Assembly: GCF_042681745.1 (NCBI RefSeq)
Contig: NZ_JBHUGF010000010.1
Location: forward strand, 3,100,001 to 3,164,000
Origin: Saccharibacillus nicotianae
Lineage (GTDB): Bacteria > Bacillota > Bacilli > Paenibacillales > Paenibacillaceae
Length of the DNA stretch: 64,000 nt
Reading direction: 5' to 3'
Made by a program: the position numbers and the translations under genes
Part shown: piece by piece, positions 34,981-43,203 of the stretch
Numbering within the stretch: the first letter of the stretch is position 1
Layout: each line of letters begins with the position of its first letter
The notes under the pieces: model-generated
The model's input: only the letters and a program-made list of their open reading frames with translations
Told to the model about the DNA's origin: nothing
Databases searched by the model: none

Positions 34981-35445
34981 TTACTTGATATCGTAAGATT
35001 CCCATTTTGCTTTTAACCAGTTGTCGAACTCTTCGCCTTTTTCGCCTTCATACGTGTTGTAGATATCAGCACGCATTTTATGCAATTTCACTTTGAAATC
35101 TTCAAAGCTATGGTCTTTAGGCAGACTCTTTTTGATACGGATTAATGTTTTGGTTAATCCTTTGAACAATTCAGGCTTGGTTTTGGATGGTTGTTGCACA
35201 TCTTGTCCCAGACCTCGTAATTGCTTATACGCTGCATCTTGCACTGCGTAGACTGGATCATTATTCATCATATGCGTAAGCAGATCAATAATCGGCTGAT
35301 GGTTGTATTGTCCCAATTCATTGACAGCGTTTAGACGCTCCTGCCAATTGGATTTGCGGTGAGCCGCTTTTTTTAATTCTTCATAATTTTCTGGTAATTC
35401 AAATGACGTACTTTCAAACTGTGATTCTTCTGTCAAAACATTCAA
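34981..35445 (-). CDS. HEAT-repeat protein
   Basis: 154 residues, all helical. A HEAT-like unit is visible at about residues 33-82 (NWQERLNAVNELGQYNHQPIIDLLTHMMNNDPVYAVQDAAYKQLRGLG); the rest is a conserved charged helical tail ending in EFDNWLKAKWESYDIK. HEAT repeats are protein-binding scaffolds. The start is uncertain: TTG 35445 lies against GAAGGGA, and a TTG three codons later (35436) has better spacing. It is followed by the Nfu_N gene in the same direction, and the pair may be two halves of a CvfC-like function. Confidence 0.72.
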   Translation of the reverse strand: MNVLTEESQFESTSFELPENYEELKKAAHRKSNWQERLNAVNELGQYNHQPIIDLLTHMMNNDPVYAVQDAAYKQLRGLGQDVQQPSKTKPELFKGLTKTLIRIKKSLPKDHSFEDFKVKLHKMRADIYNTYEGEKGEEFDNWLKAKWESYDIK

Positions 35446-35529
35446 TTCCCTTCTATTTTCAAATCCCGTTACTCTTTATTATAATTCAGCTTCTATATCG
35501 AATGAAAGACATTTCGCTGAAAATAACAG

Positions 35530-35706
35530 TTAATCTTTACTTTTGTTGGTTGGGGCAGATTTAGAACCACCGTTTTTGTCTTTGTCCGCTCTGGTTGCAT
35601 AAGGTTTAGGTGCACTTTTGGTTTTTTTAGCGCTAGCTTGCCAGCGATTCCAACCTTTTTTCCCCGTCCCGCGACCTGTTCCACCTTTGCTTTTTGCATT
35701 AGCCAA
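35530..35706 (-). CDS. DUF3934 mini-protein
   Basis: A 58-residue, very basic protein read from TTG 35706 (CGGAGTG six bases upstream) to TAA 35530. It begins MANAKSKGGTGRGTGKKGWN and continues RWQASAKKTKSAPKPYATR, then a Lys/Asp/Ser-rich tail. The GGTGRGTGKKGWxRWQ motif is the hallmark of DUF3934 proteins of Bacillus and Paenibacillus. Function unknown; composition suggests nucleic acid binding. A longer frame across the same bases is an overlapping shadow without such a motif. Confidence 0.8.
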   Translation of the reverse strand: MANAKSKGGTGRGTGKKGWNRWQASAKKTKSAPKPYATRADKDKNGGSKSAPTNKSKD

Positions 35707-35892
35707 AATATCACTCCGTTAGATGTAATACATAAATTTGTCTGAACGTACAGACATCCCTATGCTTCTTTAGTCTATTGTAACAAACCCAGCCACATAT
35801 CACCAACTGGAAAAACAATAGTTACTTATGTTAAATTGGATATTGATATGTTGAGGTCGATATTAGAGACTACGGATAGGAGATATAACGTA

Positions 35893-38139
35893 ATGCGAAA
35901 AATAGGCTTATTGATTTATTTAGTTCCTTTAGTCGTGATAAGTATGATTGCGTGGAATGATTATGCTGATGAAATAGAAGAAGCGCAAAACAATCCGGCT
36001 GCTGTACATAATATCTTTTATTTGGATGAAGGTCGCAAACTATTCAGTATTGCTGACGGTGAACAAGGTCTGCAAGGGATGATCTATACTACCAGCAATC
36101 ATCAACTGGAGAATACCATTCCGCTTGTGTCGAATATATTCAAAGACATCGCTGTCGCTTACCAAAATAAGCAATTGATTGTTGCAACAAAAGATAATAA
36201 TGATCGATTATCTGTGCATGCAATCGATTCAACAGGCAACAGTAAAGAACTCGCCAATCGTTCTATTATAATAAACGATTATTTGAAAAACAGTACATAT
36301 ATGTGGCGTAACCGGATAGTATTGGTCAATGATGGGTGGACGAAACAGAGCAAAGCAGGACTCACAGAAATACAAAATGGACAACTGCACTCGATTGATC
36401 TAAGTGACGGTTCTGTATTACCTGCTCGACCTACAAATGTAGACACTACTTCGGATAGCTTTGAAAGTGATGTAGCGATTCCAATGTTGGTGGCTACGCT
36501 TAAAGATGGCACTTCTGCTTATATCAGTGGCATTTTGGATAAACAATATCGTCCTTCTGTATACCTTCCTAAAAGTGATTCAACAAGCTATGAAGAAGAA
36601 GAACAAGCTCAGCAACAATTTGTACAACATTTTCAAACAGATCCCACCCGTCTGCTACAAGTAGAAAACGATTATCCCAAGCAAGTTCATTTTTACAATC
36701 AATCGACAGATCAAGTAGGCGCACTATTACCTACTCCTCAACCTGTGTATCAAGCTCAGATTGTTTTGCTGAATGATCAAGAAGCACTCATCACAGGCTC
36801 AACAACCAAAGATGAAGCAGACGGTAAATTGCTAGGTTATATTTATAATGAAAAAACAAAACAATTTACAGATGTCGCACCCCTTCTTACAAACAAAACA
36901 TACGATCAGGTAACGAATGATAATTTCACCTTTTATAAAGAAAATATAACTACACCACTCTACTATTCAGATAAGGATACTTCTGCCGGTTGGTTCAATC
37001 CACAAGACGGTTCTGTCTCTCAGATCACTAATGCTGAAGTAGAGCAATGGCAAGCCAATGACCCTGCTAATCAAAAGTCGTGGCGAGGATTTCTAGATTA
37101 TCTTCTAGAAGGTGGCCCGATTGTATTCAATTTAATCATATGGTTGATTATTCCTTTTCTTTTGTTGATTATTCCGTTTGTGATTCAATTCATATTACGC
37201 AGACGCAAAGCCAATCAGCTTCAAAAAGGAATCGTTACTCAAGCCACTATTATAGCTCGTGCTGAAACGGGAACGTATATTAACGAACAACCCCAAGTGC
37301 AGTTTACAGTACAATTTGAAGATGAAGGGGTATTACGCAAAGTAAATATCAAAAAAGTTGTTTCTTATTTACAGATGCCTTCTATAGGTGATTCCGCTAT
37401 GATCAGCTATGATCGCCGTAAGCAGACTGCTATTTTTTTAACAACGGAAGATGTTCCGACGCAACCGCCATCTCAAATATTGTATAATGCAGTCCTTCAA
37501 AAAATCGATACGTATGAGCAAGTCAATCGCGGGCAAGCCTTATTGCTTCATTTTGAATTGGATGGTCAGACTTACTCTATTCCTGTTGTACAACCAAATG
37601 GATTCCAATATCGTCTATGGGACAAAGCCAATCTTATCCAAATTGCAGGAATGACACGCCTACTCAGTTACGGCGTATTGACCGATCTGAATAAAAAAGA
37701 TGAACTCACTTTACAAGGCGAAATTATATCTATTCAACCTTTTCCTGTACGAATTCAACAGCGTCAATTGATGCTGATGGAAGTACTGGTATCTCAAAAC
37801 AATCAACGGATTCAGAAAGTGAGCAGTCAATTTGTACCGTCACAATTATCTTTGTCTGTCGGTAATCAGCTTCCTGTCACTGTAAAACAACATGAATTCC
37901 AGCGTGATCTCCGCCTGATGCAAGGCAAGCAAGGTAGCGCTAAAGTGATCGCTGTCGAATTTAACGGCACAACCGGAGAACGTCCACTTGCACGTATTAC
38001 TGTTGAGCGTGGCAATGCAGAGTATACATTAGAACAATCAATTGAGCCGGTATACGGTGTAGAAGTAGGCGATGAATTATGGATTGCTTATGATGAACAG
38101 ACACGAGAAGCGATGATTGTGAAGTATGCTTCGATGTAG
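35893..38139 (+). CDS. Large membrane-anchored protein with C-terminal DUF3592-like region
   Basis: 748 residues from ATG 35893, with GGAGAT upstream. One N-terminal helix (about residues 5-22), a long extracytoplasmic part (23-415) of beta-strand-rich sequence with repeated short blocks similar to beta-propeller blades (FYLDEGRKLFSIADGEQGLQG), a second strongly hydrophobic helix (about 418-440), then a cytoplasmic C-terminal part beginning RRRKANQLQKGIVTQATIIARAETGTYIN, a DUF3592-like beta domain. I do not recognise a function. It may be a sensor or a scaffold that reports an external state inward. Monocistronic, terminator after it. Confidence 0.72.
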   Translation: MRKIGLLIYLVPLVVISMIAWNDYADEIEEAQNNPAAVHNIFYLDEGRKLFSIADGEQGLQGMIYTTSNHQLENTIPLVSNIFKDIAVAYQNKQLIVATKDNNDRLSVHAIDSTGNSKELANRSIIINDYLKNSTYMWRNRIVLVNDGWTKQSKAGLTEIQNGQLHSIDLSDGSVLPARPTNVDTTSDSFESDVAIPMLVATLKDGTSAYISGILDKQYRPSVYLPKSDSTSYEEEEQAQQQFVQHFQTDPTRLLQVENDYPKQVHFYNQSTDQVGALLPTPQPVYQAQIVLLNDQEALITGSTTKDEADGKLLGYIYNEKTKQFTDVAPLLTNKTYDQVTNDNFTFYKENITTPLYYSDKDTSAGWFNPQDGSVSQITNAEVEQWQANDPANQKSWRGFLDYLLEGGPIVFNLIIWLIIPFLLLIIPFVIQFILRRRKANQLQKGIVTQATIIARAETGTYINEQPQVQFTVQFEDEGVLRKVNIKKVVSYLQMPSIGDSAMISYDRRKQTAIFLTTEDVPTQPPSQILYNAVLQKIDTYEQVNRGQALLLHFELDGQTYSIPVVQPNGFQYRLWDKANLIQIAGMTRLLSYGVLTDLNKKDELTLQGEIISIQPFPVRIQQRQLMLMEVLVSQNNQRIQKVSSQFVPSQLSLSVGNQLPVTVKQHEFQRDLRLMQGKQGSAKVIAVEFNGTTGERPLARITVERGNAEYTLEQSIEPVYGVEVGDELWIAYDEQTREAMIVKYASM

Positions 38140-38171
38140 ATAGAATTTAGATACATTGATAATATAAATAG

Positions 38172-38214
38172 AAAAACCTTCTTATCTGCACTGGCAGAGT
38201 CGGAAGGTTTTTTT
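38172..38214 (+). terminator. Terminator of the large membrane protein gene
   Basis: AAAAACCTTC pairs with GAAGGTTTTT, with an inner TCTGC/GCAGA stem, followed by a T-rich run. It lies about 30 bases after the stop codon. Confidence 0.85.
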
Positions 38215-38230
38215 ATTTTTTTATATGATT

Positions 38231-38518
38231 TCAACTAAACGTAGCAAAATAAGCTCTAGACAAAAGTAGTAATAAGAACATTATAATACTGCCTGCAATA
38301 TACCCGGATAGCCCAGAAGCACCTTCTTTTCTGAGAAATATTCCACCTATACTCATTATCAACAACCCAAGTGAAGGAATCCCTACAAAAATAGCCAAAA
38401 TAACTCCATCGAAATACAGTCGACTTTGAAAATGATCTGTGTGTCTGGTAATCATAGCCACAAAACATACTATATTTATAATAGCAACGACTGCCCATAT
38501 TCCTTTAAACCATTTCAT
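38231..38518 (-). CDS. Small three-helix membrane protein (paralogue a)
   Basis: 95 residues with three hydrophobic segments (about 4-22, 36-60, 72-90) and a conserved core GIFLRKEGASGLSGYIAGSIIMFLLLLLSRAYF. Its neighbour at 38639-38929 has the matching core GLFLKKEGAKGTSGYIIGSLVMVAMLFLSKAYF, so the two are tandem duplicates. GAGGA precedes ATG 38518. Function unknown. Confidence 0.62.
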   Translation of the reverse strand: MKWFKGIWAVVAIINIVCFVAMITRHTDHFQSRLYFDGVILAIFVGIPSLGLLIMSIGGIFLRKEGASGLSGYIAGSIIMFLLLLLSRAYFATFS

Positions 38519-38638
38519 CCTATTTTAGTCCTCTATTCATTGAAATAGATATCATCGATTTACGATTCTACTTTAAACGTGTTGCTTATTTTAGCATTTG
38601 TCTCATGTTTGATATCTAGCAAATGGGAGTGTATTTTA

Positions 38639-38929
38639 TCAAGACCATCCAAAATAAGCTTTAGATAAAAACAACATAGCCACCATCACTAGACTACCTA
38701 TGATATACCCTGATGTTCCTTTAGCTCCTTCTTTTTTCAAAAACAATCCGCCTACTGTTGTTCCTAACAAAAGTATCCCAGGACTTGCGATGATCAATGC
38801 TAATAGAATGCCAGTCAGAGGAAATCCGTGTGCAAAATAATGACTAACTTGAATAAACATAAATACAACAGATGCTACATGAAATAGCGCTACTGCTCCC
38901 CATAACCACTTAAACCACAATATCATCAT
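38639..38929 (-). CDS. Small three-helix membrane protein (paralogue b)
   Basis: 96 residues, paralogue of the downstream gene (aligned core listed there); both have W-K/LW near the start and a K/RxYF motif near the end. Three membrane segments, no charged pore residues, no recognised family. ATG 38929 has GAGGT upstream. A 120-base spacer separates it from its copy, without a clear terminator, so both may be on one transcript. Confidence 0.62.
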   Translation of the reverse strand: MMILWFKWLWGAVALFHVASVVFMFIQVSHYFAHGFPLTGILLALIIASPGILLLGTTVGGLFLKKEGAKGTSGYIIGSLVMVAMLFLSKAYFGWS

Positions 38930-39044
38930 AGTGTATACCTCATGTATAACAAGATTTTTAATTCCCTAGAACTTAAATAGTATTCTTTAATAACATTCAA
39001 ACAACCTGATCTCAAAGGATTAAACTATAGATTGCTCAAGTTTC

Positions 39045-39563
39045 TTATTCTATTAACGTCATCTCGAATTGGCTCTTTATTTTATCCAAAGAATGAGTCA
39101 GAAATGCTTCCTTATTTGTAAAACCTAAATAATATTCATACTCTTCTTCCTCAACAGAAGAGTAGTATTCTTGATGAAATACTACATTAGAATATTGCTT
39201 AAAACTCATATCCTTCTGTAGAAAAATACATCTAAACAAATGATCTATTTCAATTGCTTTTACAATATCTTCTTTCTTTTCTACATAAAACCATATTATT
39301 TTAGGTGGTGCTTGGGTTACTTCATCCCAATGTGGTAAAGATTCTTTCCATGGCAATACCCATTCAGAATTTACAAAAGTACTTCTATCTAAAATAAATT
39401 TTTGAGTACTTGCATCCACTAGATTCATATTTCTTTCATAAAAAGAAAATAGTATTAGTGAATCATTTATATTCAGCAAGCTTAATATATCTGCAATGTT
39501 CTGTGCTGACATATTATGTTTAATCACACCATAATCTCGTTTAAGATTTATCTCCAATCTCAT
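39045..39563 (-). CDS. Uncharacterised cytosolic protein
   Basis: About 172 residues from ATG 39563; the start is uncertain because no strong ribosome site is visible and GTG 39566 adjoins it. Features: Trp/aromatic-rich central part (STFVNSEWVLPWKESLPHWDEVTQAPPKIIWFYVEKKEDIV) and an acidic EEEEYEYYLGF element, no membrane segment. I do not recognise the family; the size and acidity are reminiscent of immunity-type proteins, which is only a guess. AT-rich coding sequence compared with the pilus region. Confidence 0.5.
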   Translation of the reverse strand: MRLEINLKRDYGVIKHNMSAQNIADILSLLNINDSLILFSFYERNMNLVDASTQKFILDRSTFVNSEWVLPWKESLPHWDEVTQAPPKIIWFYVEKKEDIVKAIEIDHLFRCIFLQKDMSFKQYSNVVFHQEYYSSVEEEEYEYYLGFTNKEAFLTHSLDKIKSQFEMTLIE

Positions 39564-39644
39564 CACCCTATTCATCCAACATAATAATAATTGCATATAG
39601 TTGTACGCATTTTAGGTCAATTTATTATGACTCTAACAGCTTCT

Positions 39645-40346
39645 TCACTCATAATCTTTCTCTTGTGCGATTATAATCGAAGCGGCTTGAACTGTATCTA
39701 TTAGAAAAGTATCTTTGGGAATACTTAACACGTCATTTATTGTCATCATATATTGATGAGGTTGATTGGTTGGTTCCATATGAACCCATCCTTCATCACT
39801 CGATCCAATAGCATAAGCAGCGCCCAGATCAATAGCAAGATTAATTTTCGATTCTTTACCTGTATGTATATCTTTGAGATACAATCTTACTTTTTCATTA
39901 CTTTGAAACGTATTGACCAGTTCTAATCGGTACTGATACTGCTTATCCGATGTGGTGACCAGTTCATGTGTTTGTATTCGTTCAGTTAGCCAACCGGTAG
40001 GTTCTATCGCTCTAAATTGACTTACCGTCAAAGCTAATAAAACCACTGTACACGAAATAAATACCGTATTACTCACCAGACCTTTGGAAAACGTATTATG
40101 TACTAAAAAACTGATCGTAAAAAATAATGTCATTACCGAAATAGTGGCATACATTACGACGTCTATCGTTCCTATCAAATCCAGACCTCTTTGAAAATTA
40201 GCTGTTGCGCTTAGCACCAACCAAATATATGAGGCAATATTACTTAATATCGCTATGATCACAATCCGTTGAATCCAATCGTTGATACCTACCTCATTCG
40301 ATTGATGATCTCGCTCATTATCCTGAAATAAATAGCGTATCTTCAT
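39645..40346 (-). CDS. Membrane protein with C-terminal extracytoplasmic domain, unknown
   Basis: 233 residues with three to four hydrophobic segments (about 27-47, 60-80, 90-110) and a soluble beta-rich C-terminal half (TSDKQYQYRLELVNTFQSNEKVRLYLKD ... WVHMEPTNQPHQYMMTINDVLSIPKDTF). No family recognised. Its ATG overlaps the stop codon of the upstream gene (ATGA), so the two are translated together and probably act together. Confidence 0.55.
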   Translation of the reverse strand: MKIRYLFQDNERDHQSNEVGINDWIQRIVIIAILSNIASYIWLVLSATANFQRGLDLIGTIDVVMYATISVMTLFFTISFLVHNTFSKGLVSNTVFISCTVVLLALTVSQFRAIEPTGWLTERIQTHELVTTSDKQYQYRLELVNTFQSNEKVRLYLKDIHTGKESKINLAIDLGAAYAIGSSDEGWVHMEPTNQPHQYMMTINDVLSIPKDTFLIDTVQAASIIIAQEKDYE

Positions 40347-40963
40347 TTAAAAGGTTCCACCTTTTCAATACCGACTTGCTCTACAATCTCGTTGATCCGC
40401 TTCATATATTGTTCCATCTCTTGTTCTAACTTCTCATCTGTATAAGGAGGTTGAGCACCTAATTCTTTGATTTTGAAAAGCTTCATCACATATAATATCC
40501 GCTGCTCACATTCCATCAATAGATCATTTTTCTTGATAGCTGCATCTATCGTTTGAGTACTTAGCGTTTCTCCTTTAACGAATCGGTCTTGGACGTTATG
40601 CTTAATTTTCACTACTGCTTCTTCACCAGTATTGAGCGCGTCTTCTATTAATTGCATGAATTGCTTATATACCGCTTGCTGTTCTTCTTCACGAGCGATA
40701 CGAGCTTGAAGAACAACGGCATGCTCTACCCATGTCCAGTAATCGTAATTCTCTTCAAACGGAATCTGTGATAACTCATCCAGTATCTTTTTAACCTGTG
40801 GCTTCTGATTATTCTGAGTGATATATAAGAGATAGCTTAATTTCACCAGTGCCGCTAGATATGCTTTTTGGGTCTTTTTATATTTCGCCGGAATCTGCTC
40901 TATGTATGAATGTAGTTCTGTGTGCTTTTCGATACGGGTAAACACTTCTTTTAATTGCATCAT
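40343..40963 (-). CDS. Uncharacterised helical protein, coupled to the following membrane protein
   Basis: 206 residues from ATG 40963 with GGAGGAG before it (or ATG 40960). A longer frame exists but overlaps the terminator at 41031-41078. All alpha, charged, with features like LVKLSYLLYITQNNQKPQVKKILDELSQIPF and a coiled-coil C-terminus ending LEQEMEQYMKRINEIVEQVGIEK. It has no motif that I recognise. The four-base ATGA overlap with the membrane protein gene suggests a cytoplasmic partner of that protein. Confidence 0.6.
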   Translation of the reverse strand: MMQLKEVFTRIEKHTELHSYIEQIPAKYKKTQKAYLAALVKLSYLLYITQNNQKPQVKKILDELSQIPFEENYDYWTWVEHAVVLQARIAREEEQQAVYKQFMQLIEDALNTGEEAVVKIKHNVQDRFVKGETLSTQTIDAAIKKNDLLMECEQRILYVMKLFKIKELGAQPPYTDEKLEQEMEQYMKRINEIVEQVGIEKVEPFK

Positions 40964-41030
40964 AATCTCCTCCATATAAAATATAGCTTTATGATATTCT
41001 AGTTGCTTCCACTTCTTCATGATCTTAACA

Positions 41031-41078
41031 TAAAGCCACAACCTTTTCTTGAAACAATTTGAGAAGGCTGTGGCTTTA
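41031..41078 (-). terminator. Terminator of the chemoreceptor gene
   Basis: TAAAGCCACA and TGTGGCTTTA close a stem that also contains CCTTTTCT / AGAAGG pairs. It lies about 65 bases after the chemoreceptor stop. The T tract on the minus strand is short, so termination may be partial. Confidence 0.6.
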
Positions 41079-41143
41079 TTAGTTTGTTATATTTGATACT
41101 GAAGATTGTACGCTATAAACAGATTTACTTGCTCTAGTCGAAA

Positions 41144-42844
41144 TTATACTTTGCAGAAAGCGATCAATTGTTGTAATTCTTCTGCTAACTGTGATAGATG
41201 ACGGGCAGAAGAAGCTACATCTTCCATCGTAGATAACTGTTCTTCACTAGCAGCATTCATTTCATCGATGCCAGCAGAACCTTGCTGTGATAGAGCACTT
41301 AAATGTTCCATTGCTTCGGCAACTTTTTGAGTCTCTTGATTGGCATTATTGATGAGTAGATTTGTTGAATTGGTCTGCTCTACCGTCGTGTTCACCGATT
41401 GCTGAATCGCTTCAAATGCTACTGTTACCCGTTGTCCTCCATCAATGCTAGCTTGCACACTGTTTACAGATCCTTTTGCTTTTTCGACAGCACTTTGACT
41501 TTCATATTGTACATCTTTGACCAGGCTAGTGATCGTAGTGGAAGAGCTAGCTGCACTTTCAGCCAGTTTACGAATTTCATCAGCAACTACTGCAAATCCT
41601 CGTCCAGCATCCCCTGCACGCGCCGCTTCAATAGAAGCATTTAGTGCTAATAGATTGGTCTGTTGAGCGATCTGCTGAATAGCGGAGGAAGCAAATCCGA
41701 TCTGCTCTGATTTCGAATTTAGATTCGTAAGCACATTTAAGGTAGAATGAATATCGCTTGATAATTGTTCAATACGTGTTGTAATATCTCGTACTTCATC
41801 TATTCCTTTTTCGGCTGTTTGTTGCATCTTCTCGGTCATTTCACCTACTTGTTGACTGGTACGAGAGATTTGACTCATCTGACGTGCCATTCCATTCACT
41901 GAATCAGTCACTTCAATAACTGTTTTGGTCTGTGAGGTAAAACCTGTTGCTAATTCGCCAGAAGAAGTAGCGATATGAGAAGAAGCTTGTGCTGTTTGTT
42001 CTGCACTAGCGGTTAACTCTTCAGACGACGCAGACAGTGTCATCGCACTTTCATCTACACTTTTAATAATTTTACGCATACTTGCTACAAGCGTATTAAA
42101 AGCAACAGCAACCTGACCAATTTCATCTTTTGCCTGATAATCGGCTGTTGTTGTTAGATCACCTTCAGCAGCTTGATTCATTAATTGTTGTACTTTGCGT
42201 AATGGACGAGAGATCAGGATTGCAATCCAAGAGCCGACCAGCAAAGACACAATCAATCCTATAATAATTAAAATGATCATGATGATAGTAGAGCGACTGT
42301 AAGCATCGTCTGCATTCACTTTACTCTGATTCGCTTCATTCACCATATTGTTCCGCATATCATCTAAATATTTATTGAGAGTAGTACGTGTATTTTCTAA
42401 ATTAGTATAGTTAGTCTCTGCCGTCGTTAGATCACCTGCACTGACAGCATCTAGAATACTCTGCCGTATACTAGAAAACTCTTTAGCGGTCACTGTAAGA
42501 TTTGCTAAATTTTTCTGATTATTGGCGCTAAGAGTAGTTTGTTTGAGCACTTCATATTGTTTGGTTGTATTGGTAGCTGTTGTCGTGATTTCATTCATTA
42601 ATGTTGTTTGTTTGGCTTTGTCTGTTGTACTGATAAGAAGTAGCAAACGTTTAGCATTATTGCTGTAGTTAATAATGATTTGATCCATAGCCATAACAGG
42701 TTTCATGTTTTTATCGTACATATCTCCAGCAATTTCAGACATTTGCTTTGTTGAGCTACTACCATTAAAACTCAAAGTCAGTAATAACAGTAGATTAATA
42801 ATAATTAAAATCACAATTTTGGTACGAACGCTTAGATTTTTCAT
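41144..42844 (-). CDS. Methyl-accepting chemotaxis protein (4HB-type sensor)
   Basis: 566 residues: first membrane helix (about 9-27), four-helix-bundle extracellular sensor (30-185), second helix (188-213), HAMP domain (SRPLRKVQQLMNQAAEGDLTTTADYQAKDEIGQVA), then the long cytoplasmic signalling coil. The hairpin tip matches the consensus (LLALNASIEAARAGDAGRGFAVVADEIRKLA), which binds CheA/CheW. The ligand is unknown. No chemotaxis gene is adjacent, as is usual for scattered receptors. A weak sigma-D-like sequence (ACCGACAT) lies about 220 bases upstream on the minus strand, but its -35 part is poor. Confidence 0.92.
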   Translation of the reverse strand: MKNLSVRTKIVILIIINLLLLLTLSFNGSSSTKQMSEIAGDMYDKNMKPVMAMDQIIINYSNNAKRLLLLISTTDKAKQTTLMNEITTTATNTTKQYEVLKQTTLSANNQKNLANLTVTAKEFSSIRQSILDAVSAGDLTTAETNYTNLENTRTTLNKYLDDMRNNMVNEANQSKVNADDAYSRSTIIMIILIIIGLIVSLLVGSWIAILISRPLRKVQQLMNQAAEGDLTTTADYQAKDEIGQVAVAFNTLVASMRKIIKSVDESAMTLSASSEELTASAEQTAQASSHIATSSGELATGFTSQTKTVIEVTDSVNGMARQMSQISRTSQQVGEMTEKMQQTAEKGIDEVRDITTRIEQLSSDIHSTLNVLTNLNSKSEQIGFASSAIQQIAQQTNLLALNASIEAARAGDAGRGFAVVADEIRKLAESAASSSTTITSLVKDVQYESQSAVEKAKGSVNSVQASIDGGQRVTVAFEAIQQSVNTTVEQTNSTNLLINNANQETQKVAEAMEHLSALSQQGSAGIDEMNAASEEQLSTMEDVASSARHLSQLAEELQQLIAFCKV

Positions 42845-43137
42845 ATTGAATAACTCCTTTAAAAGTGTTTTTCGTTTGCTTGTTAGTTATGCCTGCTTGT
42901 GTACTACTTCCGATCACCAACTTCTATACATGTTGTTCATATAACATTAAGATTGTGAGATATACCGTTCATTCAAACTAATGATTCACCAACTTAAATT
43001 TTTAGCAATTAAGACTTTAGCAATACATTAGTGTCAAATTTAACTATACTTATATGTCGGTAGTACTAATTTAAATATGTATAGCGAATTGTTATTTGTT
43101 GTCAAAAATATTATTTTGTCGTTTTTTGACGAATAAA
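42845..43137. other. AT-rich upstream region of the chemoreceptor gene
   Basis: About 290 bases without a gene, strongly AT-rich. It should contain the chemoreceptor promoter. I see only a weak sigma-D-like element near 43060-43075 (minus strand) and no clear operator. Confidence 0.4.
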
Positions 43138-43177
43138 ACACAAAAAAACTCCTTATGAATAAGGAGTTTTTTTGTGT
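43138..43177 (-). terminator. Terminator of htpG
   Basis: ACACAAAAAAACTCCTTA and its exact reverse complement form an 18-pair stem with a four-base loop. It lies 27 bases after the htpG stop codon on the minus strand. Confidence 0.88.
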
Positions 43178-43203
43178 TTATTTATGTTGATTAGTTATTT
43201 CAT

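Noticed and set aside
35493..35714. 73-residue frame overlapping the DUF3934 gene
   Set aside because: The alternative frame from TTG 35706 carries the family motif; this one carries none.
43030..43090. Sigma-D promoter for the chemoreceptor
   Set aside because: ACCGACAT fits the -10 partly, but the -35 (CATA in place of TAAA) is poor; kept only as a remark.
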